In this document: one piece after another, positions 60,923 to 64,000 of the stretch | How the letters are laid out: the number at the start of each line of letters is the position of its first letter | Numbering within the stretch: the first letter of the stretch is position 1 | From: Dactylosporangium roseum | GTDB taxonomy: Bacteria > Actinomycetota > Actinomycetes > Mycobacteriales > Micromonosporaceae | Assembly (NCBI RefSeq): GCF_025264685.1 | Contig: NZ_CP073721.1 | Location: forward strand, 3,773,001 to 3,837,000 | Direction of reading: 5' to 3' | DNA: 64,000 bases | The notes under the pieces: generated by a model | Told to the model about the DNA's origin: nothing | The model's input: the letters and a program-made list of their open reading frames with translations, nothing else | Database searches by the model: none | Program-made: the position numbers and the translations under genes

Positions 60923-60944
60923 GCCACGGCAGCACTGCCGTGGC
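60923..60944. promoter_or_regulatory. Perfect 10-bp inverted repeat in the leader of the secreted protein gene
   Basis: GCCACGGCAG/CTGCCGTGGC with a 2-nt loop lies 19 nt upstream of the ATG. In the mRNA it would form a tight hairpin close to the ribosome-binding site. It could be an operator instead. Confidence 0.5.
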
Positions 60945-61073
60945 ACCTCCGACGGAGAGCCAAACATGGCAGATAGCAAAAAATCGGGTGTATGCAAGAA
61001 AATCCGCGTTTCGGGCATAGTTGGCCGGCCGTTCGCGGCTTCGCGGCGGGCCGGGTGGCTCGTGCGGGACTGC

Positions 61074-62246
61074 TCACGAGGCTTTCGCCGCGCGCCTGCG
61101 CAGGTAGAAACGGGCGAGGGGTTCGGCGCCCCGGGCGAGGAGCGGGCCCAGGACGGCCAGCATCAGCACGTACGCCGCGGCCAGCGGGCCGAGTCCGGCG
61201 TTGGCGCCCGCGGCGACCGCGAGCCCAGCTATGACGATGTTGAACTCACCGCGCGGCAGCAGCGCCGCACCCGCCCGGGCCCGGCCGGTCAGCGCCACCC
61301 CGGCCCGTCCCGCCGCGATCCAGCCGGTCACCAGCTTCGACAGCATGCCGCACACCGCGAGGATCGCCGCCACGCCGAGGACCGGCGGCAGGGCCCGCGG
61401 GTCGGTCTGCAGGCCGAAGAAGACGAAGAACACCGCCGCGAACAGGTCCCGCAGCGGGGTCAGCAGCTCCCGGGCGGTGTGCGCGAGCGGCCCGGACAGC
61501 GCGATGCCGATCAGGAACGCCCCGACCGCCGCCGACACCTGCAGCAGCTCGGCGACGCCCGCGACGAGCACCGTCAGGCCCAGCACCTTCAGCAGCAGCA
61601 CCTCGTCGCTCTCGCTGGCGACGAAGCGCTCCACGATGTGCCCGAACCGCAGCGCGACGATGAGCACGAAGCTGATGGTGGCGGCGGCGATGGCGAGGGT
61701 CACGGTGCCGCCCAGCAGGCCGACGCCGGCCAGCAGGGCCGTGAGGATCGGCAGGTACAGCGCCATCATCAGGTCCTCGAAGACCAGCAGCGACAGCACG
61801 ACCGGCGTCTCCCGGTTGCCGAGCCAGCCGAGATCGTTGAGCACCTTCGCGGTGATCCCGGACGAGGTGACGTAGGTGATGCCGCCGAGCGCGACCGCGC
61901 CGACGACACCCCAGTCGAGGACCAGGGCGGCGGCCACGCCCGGCGCGGCGTTGAGGACCAGGTCGATCAGGCCGGCCGGCGCCGACGAGCGCAGCGTGCT
62001 GACGAGCTCGGGCGCGGTGTACTCCAGGCCGAGCGTGAACAGCAGCAGGATCACGCCGATCTCGGCCCCGGCGGAGATGAACTCGGTGCTCGTCGTCAGC
62101 GGCAGGATGCCGCCGACACCGAACGCCAGCCCGGCGATCAGGTACAGCGGGACCGGTGAGATCGAGAACCGCAGCGACAGGGCCCCGAGGAGCCCGAGCG
62201 CGAGGATGATGGCGCCGAGCTCGACAAGGATCGTGTCGTGATGCAC
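61074..62246 (-). CDS. CPA2-family cation:proton antiporter (KhtU-like)
   Basis: 390 residues with about twelve membrane helices. Signatures include PVPLYLIAGLAFGVGGILPL, GVILLLFTLGLEYTAPEL, GGITYVTSSGITAKVLNDL, VFEDLMMALYLP (ion-site Asp/Glu) and FFGLQTDPRALPP. It lacks the C-terminal RCK domain of KefC. That role is probably filled by the KhtT-like protein encoded 8 nt upstream, as in the Bacillus KhtTU potassium/proton antiporter. It would export K+ in exchange for H+ at the cytoplasmic membrane. Confidence 0.9.
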   Translation of the reverse strand: MHHDTILVELGAIILALGLLGALSLRFSISPVPLYLIAGLAFGVGGILPLTTSTEFISAGAEIGVILLLFTLGLEYTAPELVSTLRSSAPAGLIDLVLNAAPGVAAALVLDWGVVGAVALGGITYVTSSGITAKVLNDLGWLGNRETPVVLSLLVFEDLMMALYLPILTALLAGVGLLGGTVTLAIAAATISFVLIVALRFGHIVERFVASESDEVLLLKVLGLTVLVAGVAELLQVSAAVGAFLIGIALSGPLAHTARELLTPLRDLFAAVFFVFFGLQTDPRALPPVLGVAAILAVCGMLSKLVTGWIAAGRAGVALTGRARAGAALLPRGEFNIVIAGLAVAAGANAGLGPLAAAYVLMLAVLGPLLARGAEPLARFYLRRRAAKAS

Positions 62247-62254
62247 GAGCCGGC

Positions 62255-62737
62255 CTAACCGTCCGTGAGGAGCGTGGCGACGCCCTCGGCCCCGGCGGCC
62301 GTGCCCACGACGACGACCAGGTCACCGGCGTGCAGCCCGAAGTCGGGCCGCGGGCTGGCGACGACCTCGTTGCCCCGCACGACGGCGACGATCGACGCGC
62401 CGGTGCGGGTGCGGGCCCGGGTGTCGCCGAGGGTCCGCCCGGCGTACGGGGAGCCGGGGGTGATCACGAGCTGCTCGGTGACGAGGCCGGCGACCTGCCG
62501 CTGCATCTCGGCGAGCTGCTCGACGATCCGGGCGGTGCCGAGGTATTCGGCCAGCGCGTTGGCCTCGTCGGCGGACAGCGCGACCGACACGATGCTCGTG
62601 TCGGGGTCGTGTTCGTCGTAGACGACCAGGTCGCGCCGACCGCTGCGGTGCGAGACGATGCCGATGCGCCGACCGCGGGCGGTGGTCACCACATGGCTCG
62701 TGCCGATGCCGGGGAGGTCGGTGCGCTGGACGTCCAT
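62255..62737 (-). CDS. KhtT-like regulatory subunit with TrkA-C (RCK_C) domain
   Basis: 160 residues. The N-terminal half (about 1-75) is a small alpha/beta domain (GTSHVVTTARGRRIGIVSHRSG). The C-terminal TrkA-C domain (about 80-158) contains EQLVITPGSPYAGRTLGDTRARTRTGASIVAVVRGNEVVASPRPDFGLHAGDLVVVVG. KhtT gates the antiporter in response to a cyclic nucleotide (c-di-AMP in Bacillus) and pH. It is 8 nt upstream of the antiporter gene and co-transcribed. TACCAT 5 nt before the ATG suggests a leaderless start. Confidence 0.88.
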   Translation of the reverse strand: MDVQRTDLPGIGTSHVVTTARGRRIGIVSHRSGRRDLVVYDEHDPDTSIVSVALSADEANALAEYLGTARIVEQLAEMQRQVAGLVTEQLVITPGSPYAGRTLGDTRARTRTGASIVAVVRGNEVVASPRPDFGLHAGDLVVVVGTAAGAEGVATLLTDG

Positions 62738-62742
62738 AGCCC

Positions 62743-62748
62743 ATGGTA
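62743..62748 (-). promoter_or_regulatory. -10 hexamer TACCAT of the khtT-like gene
   Basis: On the minus strand TACCAT lies 5 nt before the ATG at 62737. Confidence 0.4.
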
Positions 62749-62773
62749 CCGAACAGTGGATCTTTCTCCCGGA

Positions 62774-63523
62774 CTACCCTTGCAGGGCGGTCGCCAGCTC
62801 GCGGCTCGCGCGGAGGACACACACGGCGACCTCCTCGGCGTGGTCGTCGGTCAGCCGGGCCAGCGGCACGCCGCAACTGATCGCGTCGTTCACCGGGCCG
62901 CCGGAGGAGGGCACCGCGGCGGCGATGCAGCCGACGCCGGGGACGACCTGCCCGCGCTCGTAGGCCCAGCCGTGGGCCCGGCACTCGGCCAGTTCGCCGA
63001 ACAGGGCGTCCCGGTCGACGACCGAGTCGACGGTGTGCGCCTCGATCCCCTGATCGAGGATCGCCTCCACCTCGGCCCGGCCGCGCTGCGCCAGGATCGC
63101 CCGCCCGCTGGCGGAGCCGTGGGCCGGCATCCGCTTGCCGACGACCGGCCCGACGAGGTCGTGCGTCGCCTCGCGGCTGGCCAGGCAGACGATGGCCGCA
63201 CCGTCGAGACGGACCAGCCGGAACGACTCGTCGACCTGGTCGCGGGCCCGGGACAGGATCGGCCCGGCGCGCCGGACGGCCCGGTCACCGCCGAGGAACG
63301 CGCTGGCGGGCCGCAGGGCGGCGACCCCGATCGCGAAGGTGGCATGGTCGAGACCGTCGGCCGGCCGGGCGTCGACCCAGCCGCGGTCGACGAGCTGCTT
63401 GAGCCGGCCACGGAGCACGTCAGGCGGCAGGCCGACCTGGCGCACCAGGGCGTCGAACGTCATCCGGTCGGGGGCGGCGGCGAGCCGCTCGAGCAGGTCG
63501 AGCGTCAGGCTCTCACTTCCCAT
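62774..63523 (-). CDS. IclR-family transcriptional regulator
   Basis: 249 residues. The winged helix is at about 3-60 (LTLDLLERLAAAPDRMTFDALVRQVGLPPDVLRGRLKQL). The IclR effector domain (about 75-248) includes MPAHGSASGRAILAQ, GWAYERGQVVPGVGCIAAAV and a Cys-containing NDAISCGVPLARL. The HTH is less typical than in classic IclR proteins, so the family call rests mainly on the effector domain. Its target is unknown. The next gene upstream on the same strand is the lysyl-tRNA synthetase, 36 nt away. Confidence 0.85.
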   Translation of the reverse strand: MGSESLTLDLLERLAAAPDRMTFDALVRQVGLPPDVLRGRLKQLVDRGWVDARPADGLDHATFAIGVAALRPASAFLGGDRAVRRAGPILSRARDQVDESFRLVRLDGAAIVCLASREATHDLVGPVVGKRMPAHGSASGRAILAQRGRAEVEAILDQGIEAHTVDSVVDRDALFGELAECRAHGWAYERGQVVPGVGCIAAAVPSSGGPVNDAISCGVPLARLTDDHAEEVAVCVLRASRELATALQG

Positions 63524-63559
63524 GCGGCACTGTTCCCATCTTCATCCCCCGGAACAGTC

Positions 63560-64000
63560 TCACCTCGCCCGCGCCGTCTTGACAAGCGGGAACGGCAACG
63601 TCTCGCGGATCGAACGGCCGGTCAGCAGCATCACGAGCCGGTCGACGCCCAGGCCCAGCCCACCGCTGGGCGGCATCGCGAACTCGAACGCGTCGAGGAA
63701 GTCCTCGTCGAGCTCCATCGCCTCCGGGTCGCCGGCCGCGGCCCGCAGCGACTGGGCGGTGAGCCGGGCCCGCAGCTCGACCGGGTCGACGAGCTCGGTG
63801 TAGGCGGTGCCGAGCTCCATCCCGAACGCGACGAGGTCCCACCGCTCCGCCAGCCGCGGATCGGCGCGGTGCTGGCGGGTCAGCGGCGACACGTCGACCG
63901 GGAAGTCGGTGTAGAACGTCGGCCGCACGGTCGCGCCCTCGACCAGGTGCTCGTACAGTTCCAGCACCAACTGCCCGTGCGTCCACCCCTCCTGCCAGGC
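63560..64000 (-). CDS. Lysine--tRNA ligase, C-terminal part (gene continues past the window)
   Basis: Only the last 146 residues are visible; the frame is open to base 64000 ([19 protein letters not shown]). Class II motif 3 is [15 protein letters not shown], preceded by [21 protein letters not shown] sequence (here [20 protein letters not shown]) and EFAMPPSGG. The ending [12 protein letters not shown] is closer to the synthetase domain of LysX-type lysyl-phosphatidylglycerol synthases than to housekeeping LysS, but this cannot be settled without the N-terminus. Confidence 0.88.
   Translation of the reverse strand, partial: AWQEGWTHGQLVLELYEHLVEGATVRPTFYTDFPVDVSPLTRQHRADPRLAERWDLVAFGMELGTAYTELVDPVELRARLTAQSLRAAAGDPEAMELDEDFLDAFEFAMPPSGGLGLGVDRLVMLLTGRSIRETLPFPLVKTARAR

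Noticed and set aside
60905..61070. Possible riboswitch in the leader of the secreted protein gene
   Set aside because: The leader is short and contains one simple hairpin. None of the conserved cores of c-di-AMP, cobalamin or glycine riboswitches is visible.

Overview
The window is very GC-rich, uses GTG starts heavily and is densely coding, as in a filamentous actinomycete. The Pup-ligase locus (pafA, pafB, pafC, tatA, tatC, helY), the complete GlgE alpha-glucan pathway, a SigB/SigF-type sigma factor and a DUF664-type DinB protein all fit Actinobacteria. A Micromonosporaceae-like organism is my inference; nothing here fixes the genus. No insertion sequence, prophage or CRISPR array was recognised.

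Layout. 1-1010: end of a sugar-pathway methyltransferase and an RmlC-like epimerase. 1046-8286: pafA, a small membrane protein, a lipoprotein, a convergent DUF3866 gene, pafB-pafC, another small membrane protein, tatA and tatC. 8361-14485: lipid kinase, Hsp20, HAD hydrolase, helY and an MHYT membrane protein. 14737-17214: glgP. 17384-25320: an oxidoreductase-methyltransferase fusion divergent from an XRE-cupin regulator, then a 5'-3' exonuclease, an M24 peptidase, an acyl-CoA dehydrogenase, an Lrp regulator, a HAD hydrolase, a histidine phosphatase and a GNAT. 25448-26963: a 48-codon gene with its own signals, then a tightly packed array of 11 tRNA-like genes. 26964-28114: a gene-poor stretch ending in a probable pseudogene. 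28111-36155: a PilZ-tailed chemoreceptor, a polytopic membrane protein, DinB, and assorted small enzymes. 36205-46321: glgB, maltokinase, treS and glgE in one operon, glgC, and divergent glgA. 46314-53583: alpha/beta hydrolase, a ClpC paralogue, an unknown protein, then the NicO-type exporter and TPR genes that follow a DUF4331 gene (53729-55357). 55815-64000: sigma factor, GlxA-type regulator, APC permease, MarR, a secreted protein, a KhtU/KhtT-like antiporter pair, IclR, and the end of a lysyl-tRNA synthetase.

How the genes work together. TreS makes maltose from trehalose, maltokinase phosphorylates it, GlgE polymerises maltose-1-phosphate, GlgB branches the glucan, and GlgC/GlgA feed in from ADP-glucose. 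GlgP degrades the product. PafA tags proteins with Pup, while PafB and PafC form a DNA-damage-responsive WYL activator.

Most unusual observations: (1) the compact tRNA array at 25797-26963, with atypical tRNA bodies (a leucine anticodon on a class I body, a missing U33, several missing U8), hairpins in many spacers, and an adjacent 48-codon gene; (2) four copies of a roughly 80-bp palindrome at gene 3' ends (9264, 17275, 53618, 56999), with a base-pair-preserving double substitution in one copy; (3) a recurrent -10 hexamer (TAnnnT) 5-7 nt before the start codon of more than a dozen genes, implying widespread leaderless transcripts.
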